From positions 8,087,187 to 8,151,186 of the forward strand of contig NC_037680.1 in assembly GCF_003255815.1 (NCBI RefSeq): a DNA stretch of 64,000 nucleotides. Direction: 5' to 3'. The notes under the pieces were generated by a model. The model saw only the letters and a program-made list of their open reading frames with translations, made no database searches and was not told the origin of the DNA. The stretch's first letter is position 1, and each line of letters begins with the position of its first letter. This DNA comes from Theropithecus gelada. Its lineage: Eukaryota > Chordata > Mammalia > Primates > Cercopithecidae. A program made the position numbers and the translations under genes. Below, one piece after another: positions 35,419 through 48,264 of the stretch.

Positions 35419-38400
35419 ATGATGAATGGAACAGTACCTCACACCTCAATATTAACATTAAATGTAAATAGCCTAAATGCCCCAATTAAAAAATACAGAC
35501 TAACAGAATGGACAAAGAATTGCAAACCAAGTATCTGTTGTCTTCAAGAGACTTACCTAACATGTAAGGATTCCTATAAACTCAAGGTAAAGGGGTGGAA
35601 AAAGACATTCTACGTAACTGGAAACCAAAAACAAGACAAACCAAAAAACAAAAACAAATCGATACCCAAAACAAGCAAAAGTAGTTATTCTTATATCAGA
35701 CAAAACGGACTTTAAAGTAACAACAGTTAAAAAAAAAAAAAAGGCAACTGTCATTATATAATGATAAAAGGATCAGTCCAACAAAAAGATATTGTCCTAA
35801 ACATATATGTACCTAAATCTGGAGCTCCCAGATTCATAAACCAATTACTACTAGACCTAAGTAATGAGAGAGACAGGAACATAATAATAGTTCAATACTC
35901 CAGTGACTGCATCAGACAGATTATTAAGAGAGAAAGTCAACGAAAAGATAATGGGCTTAAACTACACTCTGGAACAAAGTGACCTAATAGATATTTACAG
36001 AATCTTGTACCCAAGACCTCCATAAATATACATTCTTGTCATCACCACATGGAACATTCTCCATGACAGATCATATGACAGGCCACAGAACAAGTCTCAA
36101 TAAACTTAAGAAAATCGAAATCAAACCATGTATCTTCTCTGACCACACTGGAATAAAACTATAAATCAACCAAAAAGGAACCCCTAAAACAATACAAATA
36201 CATGGAAATTAAACAATCTGCTCCTGAATGATTTTGGGGTTAACAATGAAATCAATATGGAAATTTTAAAAAATTATTCAAAATGAATGATAATAGTGAC
36301 ACAAGTTATCAAAATCTCTGGCATACAGCAAAAGCCATGCTAAGAGGAAAATTTATAGTGGTAAATGCCTATATCATAAAGCCTGAAAGATTATGAATTG
36401 ACAACCTAATGTCACACCTCAAGGAAGCAGAGAAATGGAACAAACTGAATCCAAAGATAGTAGAAGAAAAAAAAAAGTAAAAAATATCAGGGCAGACCTT
36501 AATGCAATTGGAAAAAAAAAAAACCACACAATAAAAAGATCACTGAAACAAAAAGGTAGTTCTTTGAAAAGATAAACAAAATTGACAGTCCATTAGCTTG
36601 GTTAACCAAGAAGAAAGAAGATTCAAATAAGTGCAATTAGAAATGAAACTGGAGACATTACAACTAACATCACAGAAATATGATCATTTGCTACTACTAT
36701 GAACACCTCTATGCACACAATCTAGAAAAACTATAGGAAATGTATACATTCCTGGAAACATATAATCCTCCCAGATTAAATCAGGAAAAAGAGAAACCCT
36801 TAATGGGGTTCAATAAAGATTGAATCAGTAAAAACAAACAAACAAAACAAACAAACAAATACTACCACCACCAACAAAAAAGCCAGATGGATTCAGAATT
36901 CTATTCTACCAGACGTTCAATTGGTACCAATTCTACTGAAACTACTCCAAAAGATTAAGAGGGAATCCTTTCTAAATCACTCTAGTAAGCTAATTTCACC
37001 CTGATACTAAAACCATGAATGAACATAAGGACAACAACAACAAAAAAACCACAGACCAATATCCCTGATGAACATAGATTAAAGCAAACAAAAAAGCCTC
37101 AATAAAATACTAGCTAACCAAATCCAACAGCACATCAAAAAGATAATACACCATGATCAAGTGGGTTTCATCCCAGGCATGCAGGGATTGTTTAACATAT
37201 CCAAATCAATAAATGTGATATATCACGAAAACAAAATTAAAAACAAACCATATGATCATCTCAATAGGTGCAGAAAAGCATTGGATAAAATACAGCATCT
37301 CTTTGTGATAAAAAGTCCTCAGCAAACTAAGCATAGAAGGGACTTACCTCAAATTAATTAATAAAAGTCATCTGTGACAGACCCACAGCAAACATCATAC
37401 TGAATGGAGAAAAGTGGAAAGCAACGCCCCTGAAAAATGGACAAGACAAGGATACCCAAGTTCACCACTTCTATTCAACATAGTACCTGATGTCCTAGCT
37501 AGAACTATCAGGCAAGAGAAAGAAATAAAGGACATTTAAATTGGAGAAAAGGAAGTCAGACTAGCACTATTCACTGATAATATGATTACATACCTAGAAA
37601 ACCCTACAGGTTGCTCCAAAAGCCTCCTAGATTTGATAAACAAATCTGGTAATGTCTCAGGTTACAAAATCCATGTACACAAATCAGTAGCACTGATATA
37701 CACCAACAATGACCAAGCTGAGAATCAAATCAAGAACTCAATCCCTTTTATGGCAGCTGCAAAAAAATAAAATACCTAGGAATTAACTTAATCAAGGAGG
37801 TGAAAGACCTCTACAAGGAGAAGTACAAAACACTGCTGAAAGAAATCACAGATGACACAAACAAATGAAAACATATCCCATGATCATGAGTTAGAAGAAT
37901 CAATATTGTGAAAATGACCATACTGCCCAAAGCAATCTACAGATTCAGTGCAATTCCCATCAAAATATCAGCATCATCTTCACAAAATTAGAGAAAAAGA
38001 ATCCTAAAATTCATATGCAACTGAAAAAGAGCCTGAGAACCAAAGCAATTTAAGTAAAAAGAATAAATCTAGAGGAATCGCATTACCAGACTTCAAGTTA
38101 CGCTACAAGGCTATAGTTACCCAAACAGCATGGTACCAGCATAAAAGTAGACACATAGACCAATGGAATAGCATAACGAACCGAGAAATAAATCCAAATA
38201 CTTAAAGTCAACTGATCTTTAACACAGCATACAAAAATATAAATTGGGTAAAGGACAGCCTATTTAATAAATGGTACCGGGAATGCTGGCTAGCCACATG
38301 CAGAAGAATGAAACTGGATCCCGATCTCTCATGCTACACAAAAATAAACTCAAGATGGATCAAAGACTTAAATCTAAGACCTGAAACCATAACAATTCTA

Positions 38401-39080
38401 GAAAAAAAACCTTGGAAAAACTCTTTTAGATGATGGCCTAGCTAAAAAAAAGTTATGACTAAAACCCCAAAAGCAAATGCAGCAAAACCAAAAATAAATA
38501 AATGAGACCTGATTAAACTAAAAAGCTTCTGCATGCAAAAGAAATAATCTTCAAGAGTGGACAGACAGCCCACAGAATGGGAGAAAATATTTGCAAACTA
38601 TAAATTCAACAAAGGACTGGAATCTACAAGGATCTCAAACATATTAGCAAGAAAAAATAAATAACCTCATCAAAAATTGGGCACATGACATGAACATACT
38701 TTTCTCAGAAGAAGATCTACAAATGGCCAACAAACATAAAAAATACTCAACATCAATAATCAACAGTGAAATGCAAATTTTAAACACAATGAGATAACAC
38801 CTTACTCCTGCAAAAATGGCCATTATTTTAAAAAGTCAAAAACAATAGATGTTGGCCTGGATGTGGTGAAAGAGGAATGCTTCTATGTTGCTGGTGGAAA
38901 TGTAAATTAACATAATCTCTACTGGGAACAGTATTTAAATTCCTTAAGGGACTAAAAGTAGATCTACCATTTGATAAAGCAATCCCACTAGTGGGTATTT
39001 ATCCAATGGAAATAAGTCATTACATGAAAAAGACTCATGCGCACATATGTTAATTTCAGCATAATTCACAATTTCAAAGA
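35419..39080 (+). pseudogene. L1 ORF2 remnant (endonuclease-reverse transcriptase)
   Basis: The first 98 codons (35419-35715) still read as the endonuclease N-terminus, with ILTLNVNSLNAPIKKYRLTE and the CCLQET glutamate motif. Stops and shifts follow. At the reverse-transcriptase active site the usual FADD reads FTDN (37570-37581), so a catalytic aspartate is lost. The 3' end of the frame is truncated. Confidence 0.88.
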
Positions 39081-39085
39081 TTCAT

Positions 39086-42000
39086 TCATGTAACAAAAAG
39101 CCACTTGTAGCCCAATATCTGTTGAAATTACACCAATAAATAAATACTGAAATGTCAAAGTGAAATCTCCTAACCACATCTCACTATAGCCACAGATTTC
39201 CAACATTACTTCATTTTTGTTATACTTTGGATGACGTTTTACCCAGACTTCTTTGTCACATTTTGTAAAAGGACAGATACAGTACATTGAGCTTAATTTT
39301 AATGTTCTCTTTAAAGTGCTAATAGGTATGGCTCAATTATTGCAGTGGTTTTCTTGTTGGAGCTTTCTCCCTTTAGCTGCTCTAAATTGTGAGTGGTATA
39401 GAGTCACAAAGCTTACTTGATTATTTACCTGGTCCACTACTGCTGCTACGTGTTTCTTCAGGACCTGTCCTTTGGAATACTTCCCAGAGGTAAGCACAGG
39501 GTTGTCTATATTAAAGCCACCTGTATATGACTTGCTGTGTCCTCTTTGTCAACACTTGCCCTCATCGTGACTACAGAATCTCTTTTTCTGGTTTTTAAAA
39601 TTGTTATTGTAAGACTGTGCTTGGAAATATTCCCAGGGATTAGTATGGTGATTCTGTTGGGATGTTTGGAGATACATTTGCCAATGCTGTACATGTAAAA
39701 TTTCTATGACATCTTATAAAATAAATACTTCGATCTCTTTATCACCCATTAATGTTAACATATAAAATCAGCTGAATTAAAGTTAAGACTGTGTAAACAG
39801 ATGACTAGAACCTCTTTTTAAATAAAAATATGTGTGGTTGCCTTAATTACCTGTCATTGGAAATGTGTAATTCCCTTTAATTTTCTGAATATATGCACAA
39901 TTTTACTATTCTAAAAAAATATAACTATTCATAACTACTTGCTTATTTTCTCCTTTCACTCACTTATAATTTTTAGAAGAAGTGATGGGCATTTGTTCCC
40001 TATAACTCTTTGCCATCTATATCCACCTGGATCCCTAGCAATTTGGGTCTTATCTGAACTACTACGATGAACTGCACTCGAAATTACATTTGGTGTGATA
40101 CAGACACTAACTCAATTCTTTCTCTGTCTTTGCTTTCATCTTTTGCAATCATCTACCTCCCTATGCAGTCTGGACAAATACTCTCAAATTCCTAACAGCA
40201 TCATCATTAGCACTGTTAAAATCCTTCCATCATTTAGGAGATGCTAAGCCTGTGTTGTCCTTCACTGCCCTGAGATGCTATGCAGTTTATCTGCTTGCAC
40301 ACTTCAGATGCAAAACATTGATAGGAAAAGTGAGGAAGCATACTGATTTGCATTCCTGTATATTTATATGCTTTACTGTTTCTCCTGGTACTTCTGCTTC
40401 CAATTGCCATCTTCACCTTCGTCATCTCTAGCTCCCAACTTTACTCTCCTCAGTCACTGTTCATTCTTAGCCTCTGATTTCTGTCACTTCTTTTGCTGTC
40501 CAATTTGTCCTTCCTCTATTTCTTTCTTCAAATACGTCTCCAGCATCATTATGTCACAAAATTATTTGCCCTGAGAATCTCTTGCTCTTCCCCTGCTTTG
40601 TGCCGCAGGAGGACTGACTCTTACCTTGCTATGTCAGTTGCATTCCAGCCAGAGTCCACCTATGAGTGGCTCTAGTGAGAGACTGGAAGGCCAAAGATTC
40701 TGGTAGTTTCCCTGTCAGTGACTGCCTCTTCTCCTATGTACTGCTCCTACAAGAAAGGCCTGCAAAGGTTTACACTCCTGCTATGTGACATCTGGGCTTC
40801 TGATAATCTCATTCTCCCCTTGTCCTACTGTCTGGGGGTGGAATGTCTCCTGACATCGCTAGTCTGTTTGTGGCCTCACTGTTGATTTGACTGCTTTCAC
40901 TTTTCTGTCATCAGTGTAACCAACTCCCTGCAGAAAACTGCCTCTGTTGTAAATACTTAAGGTGGTTTTTGTTCCTGGTTGGATCCTAAAAAACACAAAA
41001 TCATTCTCCTTATTATTTCATTGGGTATCCTTCTTTTCCATCTTTCTACTGGACCTCCCTCTTTTATTCTTATCCTGGCCCTTCCACTGGCAAAGCAAGT
41101 CTTCTTGCTCTTGCACACTCAGTTGCCCTAGTTGACTAAACTGTTAGGATAATTCTATAAAAAGAAGAAAAGGAAAGAAAATAAAATATTTCAACGAAAC
41201 CAAACCAAATTTCTCTGAATCCTTTAAGGTATATTTCATGACTCCACCACACCCCACCCTTCCTCTCTTTCTTTCTCTATCTTCTCCCTCTTCCTTTCTT
41301 GTCATTTTTCCTGCCATGTCACTCAGCATGTGAGTTTTGGACCAGCACATGCATCTTTGGCCTTCAGAATCCAGAGTCTGCAGTTATAACTTGATTTTCA
41401 TCAGTACATAATTTTATTTGACAATTATATTTATAATCCTAATTTTCAAAAAATATCAGAATATTGTTTCATCATGACTATATAATCTAGCTTTATATTT
41501 GCTTTGTTGTATGTATGTGTATGCCAATCAGAAATAGTTTAATTGGTTTCTTCAGTCTTACAGAGAAACAATTTTAGATAAGGGAATTTTCTGATTCTTC
41601 AGGGCAGAACCTTTCTTTTGACTTAAGTTGATTTTAGATAATGCCAGAGACTTTTTTTGTTTTTTTCCGTGTTAGCTCATTCAATATTTGGGCTTATTTA
41701 CTGGAGCCATCACAGCCCCAACTTTTCTGGTTGTTATGAAGATATTTTTCACTTCTTTCTTTGGTAAAACCTATTTCATAAAGACCTGGGGTTTAATGCT
41801 CTGATGTAAAGCCTTGCTTCCAGGGACTCTGTATCAGCATCTCCCTCACACATTTCTCTCTTCTATCAGCTTCTCCTTTGACTTGATTTCACCCTCCAAT
41901 TAGGGATATTTGTATATCTTCATTGTCCTTCTTGACTACTGTAATAGATTTGCAATTATTGACCAAAGGTCATACTATTATTCCCTTATTTAAATTTCAT

Positions 42001-42349
42001 TCCTGTATAGTATCACTGAGGCTTTTAAAATTTCTATACTGTCATGAGGGCAATAACATTCCCTATGCTAAGTAGCAAAACAAAGCCGGAGGAGGAGGTC
42101 TAACTGCTTGAGCCTACATCATCATCATCATGTTGGGAAATCTTGACATCAAAGCCATTTTTAAACCCCTTAAAGCTTTCAATAAGCAGAAAGTGGAAAT
42201 AAATGTATTTTAGAAAGAACATCCTATCATACATAAAACATTAAATTTTGTTTTATACGATGAAAACTTTATGTTATAAACTTCTTTACATTTATTTACT
42301 CACTCTAAGGAGTTTCCTCTTTGCATCAATTTATTAAAAATGATATCCA
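39086..42349. other. Longest stretch without a recognised repeat
   Basis: About 3.2 kb in which I recognise no repeat family. From about 40370 to 41340 the plus strand is pyrimidine-rich and somewhat richer in G+C. ORFs are short (40368-40574 and 40493-40675 on plus, 41144-41350 on minus), with no domain. An ATC microsatellite of four units lies near 42118-42131. Confidence 0.5.
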
Positions 42350-43153
42350 GGTGCCACCGGTGGGGACAAGATGGCATGGACCTGTTTTTATTTCCCTTTT
42401 CTGCTAAGTACAACTATGAACCCTGGAAATTACTCAAGAGACAACCAAAGGAGAACTAAAAGAAGAAAAGTATGATATAGTTTCAAACCCCAGGACCAAA
42501 GGAACAGTACAGTGGCAGGGTATCTTGCATGCCACTCACTCAACAGAGGAAGGCCACCCAGACCCAGCTTGTCCTGATCCTCATTTTAGCAACAAAAGAC
42601 AGCTCATTCCTCCCCAGATCAAATATTCTTCTGATAATATCAAGTGAGATCTACAACACCACTAATGAGGAATCATTCGGGAGCTCTTCCAGAAGTTTCC
42701 AGAAGCTGCCACTCTTCCCTCTCTCCCTTGCCTGGCCTGAGATTCCCCTTTTACTAATAGATAAGGCAAAATGGCTTGAGTCAACAGAAAAGAATCAGAG
42801 AAGCAGGTGGCCTGGTTTGGAAAGCCTCTCTGTCCCCATAAGTTAGGGACTTTCTTCCACTTCCCAGAGACACCAGAATAGTTGGAGATAGGTGAAAAAA
42901 TAGGAGTATCACACCATAGCTGTCCTGTTCCTTCATGGAGAGACATCCTGCTACCTGATCTGGGGAAACTCTGATCATTCAGGCAGTGTCAACAGGGACT
43001 ACTGGGACCCCCAGTAGCACCAGATTAACCAAGCATACCAAAATAACAACATAAAGGTTCTAAAAATGAAACGACCATTGGAATCACAGCTTATGAAGGT
43101 GGGCTAATACTCATAAACTAAATACTCATAAAGAAGTAAATGCCTGTGTGGGG

Positions 43154-43155
<2 letters not shown>

Positions 43156-43188
<33 letters not shown>
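43156..43188 (+). repeat. (AC)n microsatellite
   Basis: About 16 uninterrupted AC units within the old L1. It is long enough to be polymorphic. Confidence 0.95.
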
Positions 43189-43190
<2 letters not shown>

Positions 43191-44113
43191 AGATCCAGAA
43201 ACTTCTAACATGATAGACAAAATGTCCAAGATAAATTTAAAAATCACTTATTGTACCAAGAATTGAGAAAGTTATAACTTGAATGAGAAAATCAACTGAT
43301 ATGAATACCAAGAAAAATCAGATATTGAAATTATTGAAAAAGGGTTTTAAAGAATCCATAATAAAAATATTTCAATAATTAATCAATTATCTTTAAACAA
43401 ATGAAAATTATAAAACTCAACGAATAAATAGATCATGATTTTAAAATGAAGAAACAAATGGACATTTTAGAACTGAAAAATACAATATAGAAATAAAACT
43501 CATTGGGTGGACTCAATAATAGAGTGACAATGACAGAGGATAAATCAATTAATTTAAGAATAAAGCAATAGGATTCACGCCAACTGGATATCAAGGGGAA
43601 AATAGGCAGAAAAAAAAAATGGACAAAGCCTGGGGACTTGTGGCATAATAACAAAAGATTTAACATTCATATTATCAGGATAGGAGAAAGAGAGTGGGTC
43701 AGACTGAGAGTATGTGAAGAAATAATGGAAGAAAAATCACCAAATTTAGTACAAGACAAAAACCTGTAAGTTCAAAAGGCTGAATAAATACAAATTAAGA
43801 AAAACTGAAATTATCCATGCCAAGACACACCATAACTGAACTTTTGAGAAATAAACAAAAAAAGAACATCCAGAGACAAGCAAGCACATTACACATAGAG
43901 GAACGCACATTCAAATCACAGCGAATTTCTCAACCACAGGGGCCAAAAGAAAGAGGATTGTTTTTTCCAGTGCTAAAAGAAAATAACTGCCAACCATAAA
44001 GTCTATAGTTGCTGAAACTATTCTTTATTAATAAGAGAGAAAAACAACTTTCCCAAAAGATAGAAACAGAATTAATTTGTCACTAACAGACTTACAATTA
44101 AAAACTGTCTTAA

Positions 44114-44422
44114 GGCTGGGCACGGTGGCTCAAGCCTGTAATCCCAGCACTTTGGGAGGCCGAGACAGGTGGATCACGAGGTCAGGAGATCAAGACCATC
44201 CTGGCTTACACGGTGAAATCCCGTCTCTACTAAAAAATACAAAAAACTAGCCGGGCAAGGTGGCGGGCGCCTGTAGTCCCAGCTACTCTGGAGGCTGAGG
44301 CAGGAGAATAGCGTGAACCCGGGAGGCGGAGCTTGCAGTGAGCTGAGATCCGGCCACTGCTCTCCAGCCTGGGCGACAGAGCCAGACTCCGTCTCAAAAA
44401 ACAAAAAAAAACAAAAAAAACA
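44114..44422 (+). mobile_element. Young AluY (AluYR-like) in old L1
   Basis: Full-length Alu with many intact CpGs. A perfect 13-bp target duplication, 'aaaaactgtctta', lies at 44100-44112 and 44423-44435. The words 'ggctcaagcctgtaatcc', 'ctaaaaaatacaaaaaacta' and 'gagatccggccactg' differ from the human AluY consensus and match what I remember of cercopithecine AluYR copies. The tail is A-rich with C interruptions. Confidence 0.95.
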
Positions 44423-44819
44423 AAAAACTGTCTTAGGTTAATTACTCAAATGAAAAGGACCTAATATAAAGGAAAGCATCTTGTAATATCAGGAAGAAGA
44501 AACAACAGAAAGAACAGACTTATGAGTACATTCAATAGGCTATTCTTTTCCTCATGAGTTTTATAAATTATATTTGATATTGAAAGAAAATATCATCTGA
44601 TATCCAAGACAATGATATTTAAAAGTTGATGAGGTTAAAAGCCCTAAACGAAGGTGATATTTTCACACTTTATTCAGAGTGGCAAGGTGTTGATGCCAGA
44701 AGACTATTACAAGCTACATACATATATTGTAATGCTCACAGTGAGAGGTGAAGCCAGTTGGACTTCTGGGTCGGGTGGGGACTTGGAGAACTTTTCTTTC
44801 TTACAAGAGGATTGTAAAA

Positions 44820-44970
44820 TGTACCAATCAACACTCTGCAGCTAGGATTGTAAAACACACCAATCAGCGCTCTGTGTCTAGCTAAAGGACTGTAAACACA
44901 CCAATCCGCACTCTGTAAAATGGACCAATCAGCAGGACATGGGTGGGGACAAATAAGGGAATAAAAGCTG
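44820..44970 (+). promoter_or_regulatory. LTR12 promoter elements: four CCAAT boxes and TATA-like box
   Basis: CCAAT lies at 44824-44828, 44860-44864, 44901-44905 and 44925-44929, within 'accaatc' words that in this family bind NF-Y. A TATA-like 'aataaaag' lies at 44960-44967. ERV9 LTRs are known tissue-restricted promoters. Transcription would run rightward. Activity in this copy is inference. Confidence 0.75.
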
Positions 44971-45042
44971 GCCACTGGACCCAGCAGCAATCTGCTCGGG
45001 TCCCCTTCCATGCTGTGGAAGCTTTGTTCTTTTGCTCCTCAT

Positions 45043-45048
45043 AATAAA
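45043..45048 (+). terminator. LTR12 polyadenylation signal
   Basis: AATAAA sits about 80 bp downstream of the TATA-like box, marking the R region of the LTR. Confidence 0.7.
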
Positions 45049-45079
45049 TACTGCTGCTGCTCACTCCTTGGGTCCACAT

Positions 45080-45278
45080 CACCTTTAAGAGCTGTAACAC
45101 TCACTGCGAGGGTCAGTGGCTTCACTCCTGAAGTCAGTGAGACCATGAACTCCATTAGAAGGAACGAACTCCGGAGGCACCACCTTTAAGAGCTGTAACA
45201 CTCATCACGAGGTCCGCAGCTTCATTCTTGAAGTCACTGAGACCAAGAACCCACTAGAAGGAATAAATTCCAGACACA
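45080..45278 (+). repeat. Two imperfect 101-bp units in U5 of the LTR12
   Basis: 'cacctttaagagctgtaac' occurs at 45080 and at 45181, and the units share 'cttcattc/cactcctgaagtca' and 'tgagacca' words. This duplication is typical of LTR12 U5 and not specific to this copy. Confidence 0.9.
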
Positions 45279-45520
45279 ACAGCAACCACTATGGAAACTA
45301 TGCCAAGAAATATACTCAAACACACTGTAAGGAAAGAATCCTTTAAAAATGTAAGAAACCTACAGAAAGTTAAGCTGAACAAGACCCAGAGAAAACAAAC
45401 ACAATAAAAGTAATAAAATGACAGACTTAAGCTGTAACATATCAATAATTACCTTAAATGTCAATGTTCTAAATATACCAATCAAAAGAGAGATTGGCAG
45501 AGTTGATTAGCAGAACACAT

Positions 45521-45853
45521 CGGGGTTTCCCAGTCCCCCGGGCTACGGAACTGTACCAGAAACTACCCTGCACAGTGGGAGGTGAGCAGTGGGAGAGAAA
45601 GCATGACCACCTGAGATTCATCCACCTCCTGTCAGAATAGCAGTGGCATTAGATTCTTATAGGTGCTTGAACACTATTGTAGACTGCAATCAAAGGATTT
45701 AGGTTACATATTCCATATGAGAATTTAACTAATGCCTGATGATCTGAGATTGAACAATTTCATCCTGAAACCATCACCCCTGGTCCATGGAAAAATTGTC
45801 TTCCACGAAACTACAAAACTGGTCCCTGGTGCCAAAAAGGTTGGGGACTACTG
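45521..45853. mobile_element. hAT-type miniature DNA transposon
   Basis: The left end 'cggggtttcccagtcccc' and right end 'ggttggggactactg' are imperfect inverted repeats. 8-bp flanks gaacacat (45513-45520) and gaacacaa (45854-45861) differ at one position, a hAT-type target duplication. Inner words 'cctcctgtcagaatagcag', 'cattagattcttatagg' and 'ggtccctggtgccaaaaagg' belong to a common mammalian non-autonomous family. I do not name its subfamily with certainty. The host L1 reads cleanly across it. Confidence 0.85.
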
Positions 45854-47100
45854 GAACACAATATTAACCATAGGCTGCTTACAAGAAAGTCACTTCAGAT
45901 TCAAAGACATTAAGTAGGCTGAATGTAGAAGGATGGAAAAAGACATATATGCAAATATTAATTTAAAAAGGCAAGAAAAACATATCAATATTGGATAAAG
46001 TAGCCTCCAGAGTGAAGAAAATTATTAAAGACAGAGATATGTTACATAATAATAAATGACTCAGCCTACCAAGAAAACAGCCCTAAAGTGTGTGCATCAA
46101 ATAAAAAAGCCTCAAAATACATGCAGTAGAAACTATTAATACTTTAAGGAAAATACGCATAATTATAGTTGGAAAATTCAACACTCCTTACTCGGCAACT
46201 AACAGAACTTTTAGAAAAAATATTAGCAAGAATATAGATCTGAACCACCCAACAGAATCTAATTGACATATATAGAACACATCAACCAAAAACATCAGAA
46301 CACATTTTTTAAGAGCCCATGGAAGATTTATATAAACAGACCATAGCCAAAGTCATAAAAAAGCCTCAACAAATTTAAAAGACTTTAAATCTTGCACGTT
46401 GTGTTTTCTGGGCCTAATAGAATCAAGCTAGAAATCAATAACAGAAAGACAACAAGAAAATCTATAAAAATATGGAAACAAAAAAAGAAAAAACCACACA
46501 TTTTTAAATGCAGTCCATGCATCTCAAAGGAGATTTTTTTAGAAGACAAAACTGGAAAGGAAGTTAATATTGTGAAAATTTCCACACCACCCAAAGCAAT
46601 AAGCAGATTCAACATATTCTCTATCAAAATCAAAATGGCAATTTTGAGAAATCAAAAAACAATACTAAAATCCATATGGAACCACAAAAGACCCCAAGTA
46701 GCCAAAGCAATCTTATAAAAGAAAAACAAAGTTGGAAGTATTACTCCGTCTCATTTCAAATTACTTCATAAAGTTATAGTAATCAAAACAGCATAGTGCT
46801 GCATAAAAACAGATAGATAAACCAGTGGAACAAAATAGAGAGCTCCAGAAACAAAGCCAAGCATATATAGTCAACTAATTTCCGAAAAGGGCACCAAAAA
46901 GATCCAATGGAGAAAGAACAGTCTTGTTTAATAAATGATGCTGGGAAAACTGTCTAACCACATGCAAAAGTATGAAACTGGATCATTATCTTATACCATA
47001 CACAAAATTCAACTCAAAATGCAATAAAGATTTACATGTAAGACTCGAACCCAAAATCTCCTAGAGGGAAATATATGGGGAAAGCCCCTTTTTGTAAATT

Positions 47101-47423
47101 ATTTTTATTCACTTATATATTTTTAAACAGGGTCTCACTCTCACTCAGGTTGTGTGACACAGTGGCATGATCACAGCTCACTGCAGCCTTGACCTCCTGG
47201 GCTTGGAATCCTCCTAAGTAGCCTCTTAGGAGGTTGGGACTACAGTAACTGGGACTATAGGTGTATACTGCCATGCTCAGCTAATTTTTAAAAATATATA
47301 TTTTTTTGAGACCACATGTCACTACATTGCCCAGGTTAGTCTCAAAATCCTTGGCTCAAGTAGTCCTCCCACTTTGACCTCCCAAAATGCTGGGATTACA
47401 GGTCTTAAGCCAACAGGCCTGGC
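47101..47423 (-). mobile_element. AluJ-like element, antisense, in old L1
   Basis: Antisense two-arm Alu with many changes, an AT-rich middle, and the left-arm end 'caacaggcctggc' at the right. A tandemly repeated 'aggaggttgggactac'/'actgggactata' area (about 47225-47260) suggests a small internal duplication. Confidence 0.9.
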
Positions 47424-48264
47424 TGAGAAAGTTTCTTAATGTTGGTCTACACAATGAGATTTTGGATAGGATAACAAAAGCACAGAAAACAAAAGAAAAA
47501 GTTAAAAAGTAGGCCTATATCAAAGTAAAAAGTTTCCACACACAGAAAGTAGACAATTACTAAAATGAAAAGGTAGCATAGGGATTGTGAGAAAATATTT
47601 GCACATCATTAATCTGAAAACGAGTTAATATTAGAAATATATAAAGAACTCACAGAATAGGAAAGAATGAATAATACAGTTAAAATTTGGACAAAGAACC
47701 TGAATAGACATCTCTAAAAAAGACATAAAAATGACCAATAGGTATATGAAAAGGTGTTCACGATCACTAATGATCAGAGTAATGCAACTCAAAATCACCG
47801 TATCATCTACCCAATAGGATGGCCTTTATTAGAAAGACAAGAAACAGCAAGTTTTGTTGAGGATATGAAGAAAAGAAAACTGTAGCGCACTGTTGATAGG
47901 AATGTAAATTGTTGCAGTCATTATGGAAAAACAGTGTAGAGTTTCCTAAGAAAATTGAAAAGAGAACTGCCATATGACCAAGAAATCTCTCTGCTGCCTA
48001 TACACGCAAAAGAAATGAAACGAGCATCTTGTAGAGACAGCTGCACGCTCATGTTCATTGCAGCATTATTCACAATACACAAGATATGAAAACAACCTAA
48101 ACTTCCATCAATGAATGGCTGGATAAAGAAATTATGTACAATGGATTATTCAGCCTTAAAAATATTCTGCCATTTGTAGCAACATGGATGAATCTGGAGA
48201 ATACTATGTTAAGTGAAATAAGCCAGATCAAAAAAGAAACGTTCTCCCTGAGCTCTCTTATATG

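Larger units (their letters stand above)
31957..39085 (+). mobile_element. Old L1 (L1PB/PA-older), nearly complete, no 3' UTR
   Basis: A long GC-richer 5' UTR (31957 to about 34040) is followed by ORF1 remnants (about 34270-35330) and ORF2 (35419 to about 39080). ORF2 ends abruptly near 'ataattcacaatttcaaag', so the last part of ORF2 and the 3' UTR with its tail are missing. No target duplication could be found. No later insertion was seen inside it, which is unusual for an element of this age here. Confidence 0.85.
44742..45278 (+). mobile_element. Solo LTR12 (ERV9-type) LTR
   Basis: Starts 'tgagaggtgaagccag' and ends 'ccagacaca'. A 4-bp target duplication, 'acag', lies at 44738-44741 and 45279-45282, the size expected for ERV9. 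It holds 'accaatcagc'-type repeats, an A/T-rich TATA-like box and the U5 word 'gagctgtaacactca' twice. No internal viral sequence remains, so it is a recombined solo LTR of about 537 bp. Confidence 0.95.
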
